From NCBI GenBank assembly GCA_034659075.1, contig JAYEGM010000141.1, positions 1 through 34,547 on the forward strand: a DNA stretch of 34,547 bases. Reading direction: 5' to 3'. The notes beneath the pieces were generated by a model that worked only from the letters and a program-made list of their open reading frames with translations, was not told the DNA's origin and did no database searches. How positions within the stretch are numbered: position 1 is the stretch's first letter; each line of letters begins with the position of its first letter. This document shows positions 7,028 to 14,528 of this stretch, piece by piece. The translations under genes and the position numbers were made by a program. The stretch is from BMS3Bbin11 sp034659075 (GTDB lineage Bacteria; Pseudomonadota; Gammaproteobacteria; BMS3Bbin11).

Positions 7028-10000
7028 GCCAGCTGAACAATTGCCTGAGGACTGGCAGGCCCGACAGCAGGCGCTGGACCCTGAACAGTCTTTCATCGTG
7101 CAGGCGCCAGCAGGCTCGGGCAAGACCGGGCTGCTGACCCAGCGGTTCCTGCAATTGCTTGCACGGGTAGAATCACCGGAAGAAATCATCGCCATCACCT
7201 TTACCCGCAAAGCAGCTGGTGAGATGAGGAATCGAATTCTGCAGGCTTTACACCTGGCCAGCACAGGACCCGAGCCTGAAAAAGCTTATGAAAAAAAGAC
7301 CTGGCAACTGGCACAGACAGCGTTGAGTCAGGATAGACAGCATAACTGGCAGCTGTTGCTCAATCCAGGGCGGCTCAGGGTGCAGACGATCGACTCATTA
7401 AGCCAGTCACTGGCGCGCCAGATGCCCCTGCTATCACAATTCGGTGCCATGCCATCATTGACAGAAGATGCCAGCGATATGTATCGCGAAGCGGCGCTGG
7501 CCGTGCTGGAGCAGCTGGAATCGAGTCATCCCCTGTCTGAAGACATCGCGCGATTATTGCAGCATCGCGATAACCGCATGGATGAATTACAGCGATTGAT
7601 TGCAGATATGCTGGCGAGGCGTGACCAGTGGATACGTCATATCGTCAGGCACGTCACTGGAAAGAAGGATGCTGTTGTCAGGCGGCAGGAAATTGAGGAT
7701 GTACTGCAGCGACTGATTGAAAAGGCTCTAACTGATGTTGAGCAAACGATGCCAGCTGAGGTCAGAGCAGAACTGCCCGCGCTGGCCGCATTCGCTGCCG
7801 AACATGTCAAAAATAAAGCTTCAATCATCAAGAGCTGTACAGGGTTGCAGGCGATGCCCGACACGGCAGCAGAGAATGTCGACCTATGGCGGGCGATAGT
7901 GGAATTATTATTAACAGCAGGTCAGTGGAGAAAACCGGGAGGGGTAAACGTTAACCTCGGCTTCCCGACTGAAAAAGATGCAGGCAGCCCACAGCAAAAA
8001 CAGCTCTTTAAGGAAAAGAAGCAGACCATGCAGGCGCTATTAGAATCGCTGCAGACGAATGATGAACTTCGGCTCAAGCTGGCGGCTCTTAAGGTGCTAC
8101 CGGCAGCCCGCTATGCGGAAGATGAATGGCTGCTGGTCGATGCTCTGTTTCAGCTGCTGGTCAACGCTGTCGGGCAATTACATGTGGTATTTGGTCAGCG
8201 AGGAGAAGTGGACTTTAGCGAGATGGCACTGCGCGCAGACCTCGCACTGGGGGATGAACAGGCACCGACAGATTTATCTCTCAGGCTCGACTACAAGATT
8301 AAACATTTGCTGGTTGATGAATTTCAGGACACTTCACAAAATCAATACACCCTGTTCAGTAAACTTACCGCAGGCTGGATGCCGGGTGATCTTCGCACTC
8401 TTTTCCTGGTGGGCGATCCAATGCAGTCCATCTATCGCTTCCGCGAAGCAGAAGTCGGTTTGTTCCTGCAGGCATGGGAGGGGAGACTTGGCAATGTAGC
8501 ACTTGAACCCTTGCAGCTTAGTGTTAATTTCCGTTCGCAGGCAGGTATCATAGACTGGGTGAACCAGGCCTTCCCACAGATTATGCCAGCTGCCAGTGAC
8601 AAGCAAATTGGGGCTGTCCATTACACCCGATCTGTAGCTTTTAAAGGCCTGCAGCAAGGGGAGGCTGTCACTGTGCATCCACAATTTGAGCGGGATGAAT
8701 CGATAGAAGCCTACCAGGTGCGTACTGTTATTGAGCAATGCTGGAAAGATGACATTGAAACGACGATAGCCATACTGGCACGCAGTAAGTCCCATGTTGT
8801 CGATATTATTCACCAGCTGCAGCGCCACGGTCAAAAATACCAGGCGGTAGAGATAGATAAGCTGACTCAACGCCCCGTGGTACAGGATTTGCTTTCATTG
8901 ACCCGTGCGATGATTCATCCGGCCGACCGTATCAGCTGGCTGGCTATTCTGCGAGCTCCCTGGTGTGGCCTGACCCTGGCTGACCTGTATGCATTGGCCG
9001 GCATGGACAAAGAATCAGCAATCATCGATTTGCTGCGAGATGAGAATGTCACAGAGCAACTCAGTGATGACGGACAGCAACGTTTGCAGCGAGTAATGCC
9101 GGTGCTGGAAAAAGTGTTTGCACAACGCGGTCGTCAGTTTCTGCGTAGTTGGGTGGAAGGGGCCTGGATGTCGCTGGGTGGACCTGCCTGCATAGTTAAC
9201 CAGAGTGATAGAGAAGATGCCGATGTGTATCTCGGTCTTTTGCAGGAAATCGAAGATAGCGGCGAGCCACTGACTCCGGAAATACTGGAGGAGAGGGTGT
9301 CGAGTCTGTTTGCCCGCCCGGATGTAGAGGCTGATGGCCGTCTGCAGATCATGTCCATGCACAAGTCCAAAGGACTGGAATTTGATGTAGTGATACTCCC
9401 CGGACTGGGCAAGCGCCCGGGTCATGATGATTCTCGCCTGCTGTACTGGCTGGAGCAGCCCGGCGACAGGGGTGAACCAGAACTGGTATTTGGTCCAATT
9501 GCCTCGGTTAAAGAGGGAAAAAATCAGACTGTCGAATACATTAAGTATCTGGATAAGGAAAAAAGCCAGTTTGAAAATGGCCGCCTGCTGTATGTTGCCG
9601 CCACCCGTGCCCGTAAGCGCCTGCATCTGCTCGGGCATGTAGAAATTGACAGTAAGAAAGACCAACTGAAAGCACCTTCAAGTTTAACATTGCTACATCA
9701 ATTCTGGCCAGTACTGCAAGACGAGTATGAGAACCAGTTTGCCCTGTTCTCAGAGGAGGAAGCAGAATCACTTGTACAAGACACAACAGGAACAGGAGAC
9801 ATTACCCGGCACTCCAGAAAACGCCTGCTTACTGACTGGGTCTGTCCAGCACCTCCGGCAAATGTTCTTGCTCTCACACAACAAGCGATAGATATCGAAG
9901 AGATACTGGAATTCGACTGGGCCAGCGAATCGGCACGCCTTGTCGGCACAGTGGTTCACCGTCAGCTGGAATATCTTTCCCGGCGCGGGGTGTATTCCAG

Positions 10001-10460
10001 TGCTGATGTGGATCTCCCACGTTTAAGTACCATCAGCCGTCAAATGTTGCGACATGAAGGGCTGCCGCTGGAACTCCTGGATCAGGCACTGGAGCGTGTT
10101 AACGCATCACTGCAGGGGATGCTGGAGGATGAGAGAGGGTGCTGGATTTTATCAGCTGAACACAAAGATGTTCATTCCGAATATGCCATTAGCAGCGTGT
10201 TTGATGGCAAGGTCTATAACATGGTTATCGACCGCACCTTTATCGATGAACAGGACGAACGCTGGATCATTGATTATAAAACGGGCAGCCATACGGGCGG
10301 TGGGCTGGATGAATTTCTTGATCGTGAGCAGGAGCGTTATCGGTCACAGCTGGAGAGGTATGCGGAGGCTATTAGCCGGCAGGAAGATCGGGTGATTCAT
10401 CTGGCGTTGTACTTTCCGCTGATGCAGGGATGGCGGGAGTGGCATCATAATGGCAGATAA
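7014..10460 (+). CDS. UvrD/RecB-like ATP-dependent helicase with C-terminal nuclease domain
   Basis: An 1148-residue superfamily 1 helicase. Motifs in order: Walker A APAGSGKTGLL with Lys37, motif Ia TFTRKAAGEM, DEFQD at about residue 435, GDPMQSIYRFR, VNFRSQ, motif V SMHKSKGLEF, and motif VI YVAATRARKRL. At the C-terminus are GTVVHRQLEYL and IDYKTG (Asp1087, Lys1089) with QERYRSQLERYA, a PD-(D/E)XK nuclease of the RecB type. It should unwind and resect DNA ends with the AddB-like partner encoded just upstream (14-base overlap). An alternative ATG at 7020 is in frame. The nuclease motif in both subunits resembles AddAB rather than RecBCD. No recC or recD is seen here. Confidence 0.9.
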   Translation: MTMNKPAEQLPEDWQARQQALDPEQSFIVQAPAGSGKTGLLTQRFLQLLARVESPEEIIAITFTRKAAGEMRNRILQALHLASTGPEPEKAYEKKTWQLAQTALSQDRQHNWQLLLNPGRLRVQTIDSLSQSLARQMPLLSQFGAMPSLTEDASDMYREAALAVLEQLESSHPLSEDIARLLQHRDNRMDELQRLIADMLARRDQWIRHIVRHVTGKKDAVVRRQEIEDVLQRLIEKALTDVEQTMPAEVRAELPALAAFAAEHVKNKASIIKSCTGLQAMPDTAAENVDLWRAIVELLLTAGQWRKPGGVNVNLGFPTEKDAGSPQQKQLFKEKKQTMQALLESLQTNDELRLKLAALKVLPAARYAEDEWLLVDALFQLLVNAVGQLHVVFGQRGEVDFSEMALRADLALGDEQAPTDLSLRLDYKIKHLLVDEFQDTSQNQYTLFSKLTAGWMPGDLRTLFLVGDPMQSIYRFREAEVGLFLQAWEGRLGNVALEPLQLSVNFRSQAGIIDWVNQAFPQIMPAASDKQIGAVHYTRSVAFKGLQQGEAVTVHPQFERDESIEAYQVRTVIEQCWKDDIETTIAILARSKSHVVDIIHQLQRHGQKYQAVEIDKLTQRPVVQDLLSLTRAMIHPADRISWLAILRAPWCGLTLADLYALAGMDKESAIIDLLRDENVTEQLSDDGQQRLQRVMPVLEKVFAQRGRQFLRSWVEGAWMSLGGPACIVNQSDREDADVYLGLLQEIEDSGEPLTPEILEERVSSLFARPDVEADGRLQIMSMHKSKGLEFDVVILPGLGKRPGHDDSRLLYWLEQPGDRGEPELVFGPIASVKEGKNQTVEYIKYLDKEKSQFENGRLLYVAATRARKRLHLLGHVEIDSKKDQLKAPSSLTLLHQFWPVLQDEYENQFALFSEEEAESLVQDTTGTGDITRHSRKRLLTDWVCPAPPANVLALTQQAIDIEEILEFDWASESARLVGTVVHRQLEYLSRRGVYSSADVDLPRLSTISRQMLRHEGLPLELLDQALERVNASLQGMLEDERGCWILSAEHKDVHSEYAISSVFDGKVYNMVIDRTFIDEQDERWIIDYKTGSHTGGGLDEFLDREQERYRSQLERYAEAISRQEDRVIHLALYFPLMQGWREWHHNGR

Positions 10461-10509
10461 AGGAATTTCATCATAAGGAATACCACAAGGAATTACACTA
10501 TGCAGGGAG
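10459..10509 (+). promoter_or_regulatory. Triplicated AAGGAAT motif in leader of the disrupted gene
   Basis: AAGGAAT occurs three times at 10460, 10475 and 10487 between the helicase stop and the next start. Each copy fits the A-N-GGA core bound by CsrA-type regulators. A good ribosome site, AGGGAGG, ends about eight bases before the GTG at 10517. Regulation by CsrA is only a possibility. Confidence 0.3.
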
Positions 10510-10516
10510 GCATCTA

Positions 10517-10873
10517 GTGAAAGTAATAAAAAGAATCAACCCCGGCCAGCCGGGAACAAAAAAATATCAAAATATATACGGTGAAAGGTTTGTCTGTGTC
10601 GGTTATCGACATAATGGTGAATAGAATGAACGCATCACCACTATCGAACTGGTTGTTGATAAAGGCTTCTATTTGCCAGATGCCATCAGAAAAGAACAAC
10701 AGACACCCCTGAACAAAAACTGCCTGGTCAGACTCCATTTAGACTTTCATGAAAGCGAATTGCGGGTTAAGGTGATAAAAAGCGGCGGAGAATGGATAAA
10801 CCAGGAAAAATGCTGGCAGATTCAATACCACGAAGCACTAAAACCTGGCCTGATTGAAAGAATACTCGAATAG
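10517..10873 (+). pseudogene. Small conserved protein gene interrupted by an in-frame amber codon
   Basis: Starting at GTG 10517, eight bases after a clear AGGGAGG site, the frame reads VKVIKRINPGQPGTKKYQ and on to VGYRHNGE. It meets TAG at 10622-10624 and continues in the same frame with NERITTIELVVDKGFYLP to a TAG at 10871. Without the first stop the product is 118 residues. The N-terminal NPGQPGTKK and the xxRYRHD/ITTIELVVD region resemble a small family that I recall from mobile-element neighbourhoods; its function is unknown to me. The remaining downstream frame (ATG 10673) would give 66 residues but lacks its own ribosome site. A point mutation, or less likely readthrough, explains the stop. 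Confidence 0.75.
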
Positions 10874-10885
10874 AAAAATGACTAG

Positions 10886-10948
10886 ATACAGACATTATTT
10901 TACAGGCATACAGAAAAATTCCTAAATACAGATATATCCATATACAGA
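10886..10948 (+). repeat. Four iterated ATACAGA motifs in an AT-rich spacer
   Basis: ATACAGA occurs exactly at 10886, 10908, 10926 and 10942, spaced 22, 18 and 16 bases. The surrounding 10874-11101 spacer is AT-rich and holds no open frame I can support. Confidence 0.6.
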
Positions 10949-11101
10949 TATTCCGTCTATAAAAGTGTTAGCCCACAAAAGAGAAAAACAATCGAATTTT
11001 CAAGCTGAAATATTCTCTGCTTATTAAGTTGCGGCTAAGACCTGACCCGTGGATATCTCGATCGCATCCACACTACCGGTATTCTTAGTATTTTGTTGTT
11101 C

Positions 11102-11299
11102 TCAGTCTAAACTTTTTTCTATGTTGCAGGTGTTAAATCCAAAGAGGGAATAAGGCGGGCACCAGCTAAATGTAGCTGTTGCGAGAATGAACACACCTGC
11201 CAGACCCCACCAGCTTTGAAAATAAAAACCTGCGCCCAGAACTGTGAAACCAATGACAGCTCGAACTGCCCTGTCAATACTACCCATATTGTTTTTCAT
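11102..11299 (-). CDS. YgaP-type (DUF2892) small inner-membrane protein
   Basis: A 65-residue protein, MKNNMGSIDRAVRAVIG followed by a hydrophobic segment, the SWWGLAGVFILATA segment, then FSWCPPYSLFG and NTC near the end. This is the DUF2892/YgaP transmembrane-domain pattern: an amphipathic start, two membrane helices and a conserved C-P-x-Y-xx-FG. The ATG at 11299 has GAGG eight bases upstream; an ATG at 11344 is in frame but adds 15 atypical residues. Members are often fused to or near rhodanese domains and may take part in sulfur or thiol handling, but no rhodanese gene is next to it here. It is probably monocistronic. Confidence 0.8.
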   Translation of the reverse strand: MKNNMGSIDRAVRAVIGFTVLGAGFYFQSWWGLAGVFILATATFSWCPPYSLFGFNTCNIEKSLD

Positions 11300-11357
11300 C
11301 TTTAAATCCTCATCGTAAATATTGTTGATAGTTTGGCCTATCATGATTTTGGTGTCA

Positions 11358-11370
11358 GTGACTATGTCAC
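11358..11370. promoter_or_regulatory. Inverted repeat GTGAC-TAT-GTCAC upstream of the DUF2892 gene
   Basis: A perfect 5-bp-arm inverted repeat with a 3-base spacer, about 60 bases upstream of the minus-strand start at 11299. It is placed where an operator for a dimeric regulator would be. The regulator is unknown. The stretch 11371-11600 beyond it has no supported gene. Confidence 0.35.
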
Positions 11371-11614
11371 ATAGTATGGGGAAAGTCTGGTGAAAATACC
11401 CGGGTCAGAGAGCAATTCTCTCAGTCTGAAAATAAAATGTGTCAAGCCTATTTAACAATACAAAATGAAACCTCTTGATGCTGGTACCCTAAATCCCCAT
11501 CCATCAACTAATTGAATATGAAGGTTCATCTCAACATTTTGAAAATATAGTTTTTTATTATGCCAGTTCCCATGCTCTTAACGGGTAAAGGGCAATCGTT
11601 AAAAAGTAATTTAA

Positions 11615-11937
11615 CGGCGTAATAGATATTCATGCTTTGCGAAATTAGCTGGGGAGATGGTCAGCCTCGGTGCGATAGAAGCGGCCATTGCAAAAGTTGT
11701 ATCTGAAGATATAGAAATCATGGCTACATCAATACCGGACAGCAAGAAAGGAGAAAAAGTCATTTTATTGTATGCCGGTGATATTGAAGAAGCTGAATTA
11801 AATTTCTCATATCAGAAACAGGCATACCCGCATTAATGATGCCATCAGGCTTGCTAAAAGTAGATGCAATCCCAAAATTAGGTACCGGTAAAAGTGATTT
11901 CACGCAGGCAAAAGTAATTGCTCTACAAGAGCCATAA
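11615..11937 (+). pseudogene. Remnant of an Aas-type acyl-[ACP] synthetase/acyltransferase (C-terminus only)
   Basis: From about 11639 the frame reads AKLAGEMVSLGAIEAAIAKV and continues to YAGDIEEAELNF near 11805. A one-base shift then carries the reading into LISETGIPALMMPSGLLKVD and AIPKLGTGKSDFTQAKV, ending at TAA 11935. This is the C-terminal subdomain of the AMP-binding half of Aas (2-acylglycerophosphoethanolamine acyltransferase/acyl-ACP synthetase), with the conserved LGTGK lysine motif. The missing T in the run at about 11808 is enough to explain the shift. Just upstream (about 11600-11638) another shift breaks NGVINRYS. Some 600 or more residues of a normal Aas are absent. The gene is dead and marks an old deletion. 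Confidence 0.75.
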
Positions 11938-12019
11938 AAAATATGCTTGATTCCCATGTGGCCCTACAGGACTTTCATGCCTGGTAGCGTGTAGGGTTCA
12001 GTTTTAAAGCAGAGGTCGA

Positions 12020-12127
12020 ATGCTAAAGAAAATGTGGTCAAATGATAGAAGGGTTCAGGAAATGCTTGCCCGGTATTGTGCTTTGGAAGAACCTGTCATC
12101 GATCCGCTGATCGATGACAGACTTTAA
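12020..12127 (+). CDS. Possible 35-residue protein of unknown function
   Basis: ATG 12020 to TAA 12127 encodes a short charged peptide beginning MLKKMWSNDRRVQEMLARYC. AGAGG lies five bases upstream of the ATG. The last third of the frame consists of a perfect 12-bp inverted repeat (12093-12120), which may be the real reason for its sequence. It ends two bases before the convergent csrA stop. I do not recognise a family; this could be a chance frame. Confidence 0.3.
   Translation: MLKKMWSNDRRVQEMLARYCALEEPVIDPLIDDRL
12093..12120. terminator. Perfect 12-bp stem hairpin between convergent frames
   Basis: CTGTCATCGATC and GATCGATGACAG pair perfectly around a CGCT loop. The hairpin lies ten bases beyond the csrA stop on the minus strand and could terminate or stabilise that transcript. 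There is no strong T-run on either side, so a classic Rho-independent terminator is not proven. Confidence 0.5.
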
Positions 12128-12129
12128 CG

Positions 12130-12318
12130 CTAGTGGTCAGCCTCCATCTGAGAGGTTTCATGGTTGATTTTTTCGTAGATTTCTTCCCGGTGCACCGGCA
12201 CTGATTTTGGCGCATTGATTCCAATGCGGACTTGATTTCTATTGATTCCAAGCACAGTTACCTGAATCTGGTCACCGATATTTAACGCCTCACCTGTACG
12301 CCTTGTTAATATAAGCAC
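12130..12318 (-). CDS. csrA: Carbon storage regulator CsrA (RsmA)
   Basis: A 62-residue protein, MLILTRRTGEALNIGDQIQV, continuing with VTVLGINRNQVRIGINAP and VPVHREEIYEKI. This is the complete CsrA fold: five beta strands, RNA contact residues Arg6 and Arg44 in VHREEIY, then a short helix. The start is GTG at 12318, eight bases after AGGAG. CsrA dimers bind A-N-GGA motifs in mRNA leaders and repress or stabilise translation of carbon storage, motility and biofilm genes. A diguanylate cyclase gene follows on the other strand, a common theme of CsrA control. The length is typical. Confidence 0.97.
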   Translation of the reverse strand: MLILTRRTGEALNIGDQIQVTVLGINRNQVRIGINAPKSVPVHREEIYEKINHETSQMEADH

Positions 12319-12390
12319 TATCTCATCTCCTTAATTATTGTATTTAGGCCATTGCGGCCCTTCCGTGAAGCTCTCGCCCCCCGATCAAGA

Positions 12391-12409
12391 TAATCAACTT
12401 CTTTGATTA
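12391..12409. promoter_or_regulatory. Inverted repeat upstream of csrA
   Basis: TAATCAA-CTTCT-TTGATTA is a perfect 7-bp-arm inverted repeat about 73 bases upstream of the csrA start. It could be an operator or a 5'-leader hairpin. There is no further evidence. Confidence 0.35.
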
Positions 12410-12435
12410 ACTTAAATCACTTTAAAAATTAGCAG

Positions 12436-12513
12436 AAAAGTACCGTTCGTCAAGTTAGAAAAGTACCGTTCGTCAAGATAAACGGCATTTATTTATTGAC
12501 GAATGGTATTTTT
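12436..12513. repeat. Two direct and one inverted copy of an AAAGTACCGTTCGTCAA motif
   Basis: AAAGTACCGTTCGTCAA occurs at about 12437-12453 and again about 23 bases later (12460-12476). A reverse-complement copy, TTGACGAATGGTATTTT, begins at 12496. The second and third copies make a TACCGTTCGTCAA/TTGACGAATGGTA inverted repeat with one mismatch and a 19-base spacer. It lies in the divergent region between csrA and the gene at 12581, as expected for a protein-binding or recombination site. The role is unknown. Confidence 0.8.
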
Positions 12514-12580
12514 AGGCTACTTTTATACAAAAGCAGCAAATCTTAAATAATAAAATTTGATATCTAACCTAAGGAAAGAA

Positions 12581-12865
12581 ATGATGTTTAATCGTAAAAA
12601 AATTAAGGAACAAAGCAATTTCAGTGAGTTTATCGAACAGAAGACAAGGCTGTTCCATTCAAAAGTAGTGCATGCGCTGCACCGCGAACATGAGCATTAC
12701 TTTAGCAAAAGAGATGTTCTGAGATCCGATTTTGGCACGCGTTGCAAGGTGTGTGGGATCCTCCTGTCTGAATATCGCACCCAGAAAAAGTTTGAAAAAA
12801 TGGACACTCCGGTTTTACTCGACGGAGAGAAGAATGCGGGTAAGTCTTCCGTTTCTTTGCGCTAA
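12581..12865 (+). CDS. Hypothetical protein with a CxxC pair
   Basis: A 94-residue charged protein starting MMFNRKKIKEQSNFSEF, with a helical, basic N-terminal half and a CKVCG pair near residue 63. AAGGAA lies just upstream of the double ATG at 12581/12584, which is why I prefer this start over an upstream TTG. It has no signal peptide or membrane segment. Its divergent position to csrA, with repeated motifs in between, and the closely following diguanylate cyclase gene (65-base gap) hint at a regulatory context. I do not recognise the family. Confidence 0.6.
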   Translation: MMFNRKKIKEQSNFSEFIEQKTRLFHSKVVHALHREHEHYFSKRDVLRSDFGTRCKVCGILLSEYRTQKKFEKMDTPVLLDGEKNAGKSSVSLR

Positions 12866-12930
12866 TTTTCCCCTGATGCCTGCCTGCATTCAGTCGGGTA
12901 TGCATTAAAACAAGCTAGAAATCGAGCATC

Positions 12931-14085
12931 ATGGAAGAAAAGAAAAAAAATTCAAATCTGGATGATCTGGTACGAGCAGAAAAGCTGCAACTACTTTATC
13001 ATCAATCTTACCCGGCGATTATCGTCAGTCTGTTGGGCTATGTACTGCTCACTGCAATTCTGTGGCCAGTGCAGCAAAAAGAAGTATTGATGAGCTGGGT
13101 TTTTGTCCTTACTTGCACAGTTCTTATTCGGTTCACCCTGTTCATGCTCTACCACCGGATTAAGCCACAAGGCAGTGACATATTGGCCTGGGGAATGCCA
13201 TATCTTGTGACATTGCTACTGTCGTCGATTACCTGGGGAGTTGGTGCTGTGTACATCATGCCCAGCGACTCTCAACTGCATCAGGTAGTAATCTATTTCT
13301 TTCTGTTGGGTTTATCAGGGGGTGCTATTTCTGTCTATTCAGTCACGCGCACCCTGGCACTGATTACGATTGCCTGTCTTATGTTGCCAATAACTATCTG
13401 GTTTCTCGTACAGGGCAGTCTGTTGATGATAGGGATAGCGATAGGCGCTGTTATCTTCTCTGTCTCCGGCATTCTCGCAGGAGAAATTCTGTCGCTGAAA
13501 TTGAATAAGAGCTTTATGTTGTCCCATAAACTTAAGAAGGCGAAAGAGGCTGCAGAGGCTATGGCCCTGAAGGACCAATTATCCGGGCTTAATAACCGCC
13601 GTGCCTTTTATGAAAAGGGAAATATGCTAGTTGACTACTGTCGGCGAAATAATGACGTACTTTCGGCCATAATTATAGATATTGATCACTTCAAGAAAAT
13701 CAACGATGAGTATGGCCATGCCGCGGGGGATGCAACAATAAAACAAATTGGGCATATTCTGCGGAAAGGGATGCGTAAATCTGACCTCTCTGCAAGAATC
13801 GGCGGTGAGGAATTTGGAATATTGCTGACGACCTCACTGGCTGATGGGGCCGCACAGCTTGCAGAGACGTTGCGCCTGTTGATTGCCAAGACACCGATTT
13901 CATACAATGGCAAAGACTTTTCCATCAGTGCCAGCTTTGGCGTCGCAGTCGGCAATTTAGATCTCGATACACTCATGAAGCGTGCAGATGCTTCCCTGTA
14001 TCAAGCCAAGTCGGCGGGTCGAAACCGTGTTATCTGTGACGGGCGCGTTGTTGAAAAAATACAGGGTCGGCTAAAAGCAAAGTGA
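12931..14085 (+). CDS. Membrane-bound diguanylate cyclase (GGDEF domain)
   Basis: A 384-residue protein. Residues about 25-185 carry five to six hydrophobic membrane segments. A short charged linker (KLKKAKEAAEAMAL) leads to a GGDEF domain from about residue 205, with DQLSGLNNRRAF, IIDIDHFKKINDEYGH and the active-site GGEEF at 291-295. RKSD at 282-285, five residues before GGEEF, is the inhibitory I-site. The enzyme should make cyclic di-GMP from two GTP and be inhibited by its product. There is no EAL domain. The membrane part probably senses an unknown signal. The inverted repeat at 14176-14220 follows and may end the transcript. Confidence 0.93.
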   Translation: MEEKKKNSNLDDLVRAEKLQLLYHQSYPAIIVSLLGYVLLTAILWPVQQKEVLMSWVFVLTCTVLIRFTLFMLYHRIKPQGSDILAWGMPYLVTLLLSSITWGVGAVYIMPSDSQLHQVVIYFFLLGLSGGAISVYSVTRTLALITIACLMLPITIWFLVQGSLLMIGIAIGAVIFSVSGILAGEILSLKLNKSFMLSHKLKKAKEAAEAMALKDQLSGLNNRRAFYEKGNMLVDYCRRNNDVLSAIIIDIDHFKKINDEYGHAAGDATIKQIGHILRKGMRKSDLSARIGGEEFGILLTTSLADGAAQLAETLRLLIAKTPISYNGKDFSISASFGVAVGNLDLDTLMKRADASLYQAKSAGRNRVICDGRVVEKIQGRLKAK

Positions 14086-14117
14086 CAGTATTCTCTGGCC
14101 GGCCATGAGTGGTATTG

Positions 14118-14147
14118 AACCCGCAACCCATTTGCGGTCATTGGATG
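14118..14147 (-). repeat. Dispersed repeat fragment (GCAAATGGGTTGCGGGTTCAA)
   Basis: Read on the minus strand, this segment matches the copy at 17302-17336 over CAAATGGGTTGYGGGTTCA. The match ends where the others continue with ACTGRTTAAYGCAA. A related copy is at 16493-16522. The source element is not identified. Confidence 0.5.
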
Positions 14148-14175
14148 CGATTATCTAACCTTTATGGTAGAAATA

Positions 14176-14220
14176 ACAAAACCGGGGGTTAGGCCATGGA
14201 GAGGATGATCCCGGTTTTGT
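14176..14220. terminator. 11-bp inverted repeat between convergent genes, likely bidirectional terminator
   Basis: ACAAAACCGGG at 14176-14186 pairs perfectly with CCCGGTTTTGT at 14210-14220. The A-rich outer flank of the stem gives a T-stretch on both transcripts. It sits between the ends of the diguanylate cyclase gene (plus) and the small membrane protein gene (minus). The 23-base loop is long, so efficiency is uncertain. Confidence 0.5.
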
Positions 14221-14229
14221 CAGGAGAGT

Positions 14230-14472
14230 CTATGGTTTTTTTGGAACCTTATTGACCATGTGACTTACAAGTATGAACGCAAGAGAAGATTCATAGATAG
14301 CAGCCACAAAAAATACGCTAACAGTTGCCCACATAGCTACCACACTAGAGATATAACCCATTTTGTAGAGCAATAAAATAAATATTATCAAAATCGACGC
14401 ACCAACCAGGGATACGCACAGCATAGTACATCTATAGGGGAGCCCTTTGTTTTTAGTAGTAGTCTTTTGCAT
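14230..14472 (-). CDS. Small membrane protein of unknown function
   Basis: An 80-residue protein starting MQKTTTKNKGLPYRC, with two strong hydrophobic segments (about residues 17-38 and 42-68) and a basic tail ending NKVPKKP. AGGAGGTG lies six bases before the ATG at 14472, one of the best ribosome sites in the window; an in-frame ATG at 14511 is therefore disregarded. The upstream region has two tandem copies of a 17-bp motif (14529-14579) that could be operators. I do not recognise a family. A stress-induced or regulatory small membrane protein would fit the strong translation signal and elaborate upstream region, but that is inference. Confidence 0.65.
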   Translation of the reverse strand: MQKTTTKNKGLPYRCTMLCVSLVGASILIIFILLLYKMGYISSVVAMWATVSVFFVAAIYESSLAFILVSHMVNKVPKKP

Positions 14473-14528
14473 AATAATCACCTCCTTTTGTTGACATTTA
14501 TGTCTATGCAACGAACTTGCTTATACCA

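Noticed and set aside
10622..10624. Pyrrolysine or programmed readthrough at TAG
   Set aside because: No pyl genes or special context are visible; a simple nonsense mutation is more likely.
12437..12513. loxP-like recombination site
   Set aside because: TACCGTTCGT resembles half of a modified lox arm, but the rest of the arm and spacer do not match and no recombinase gene is nearby.
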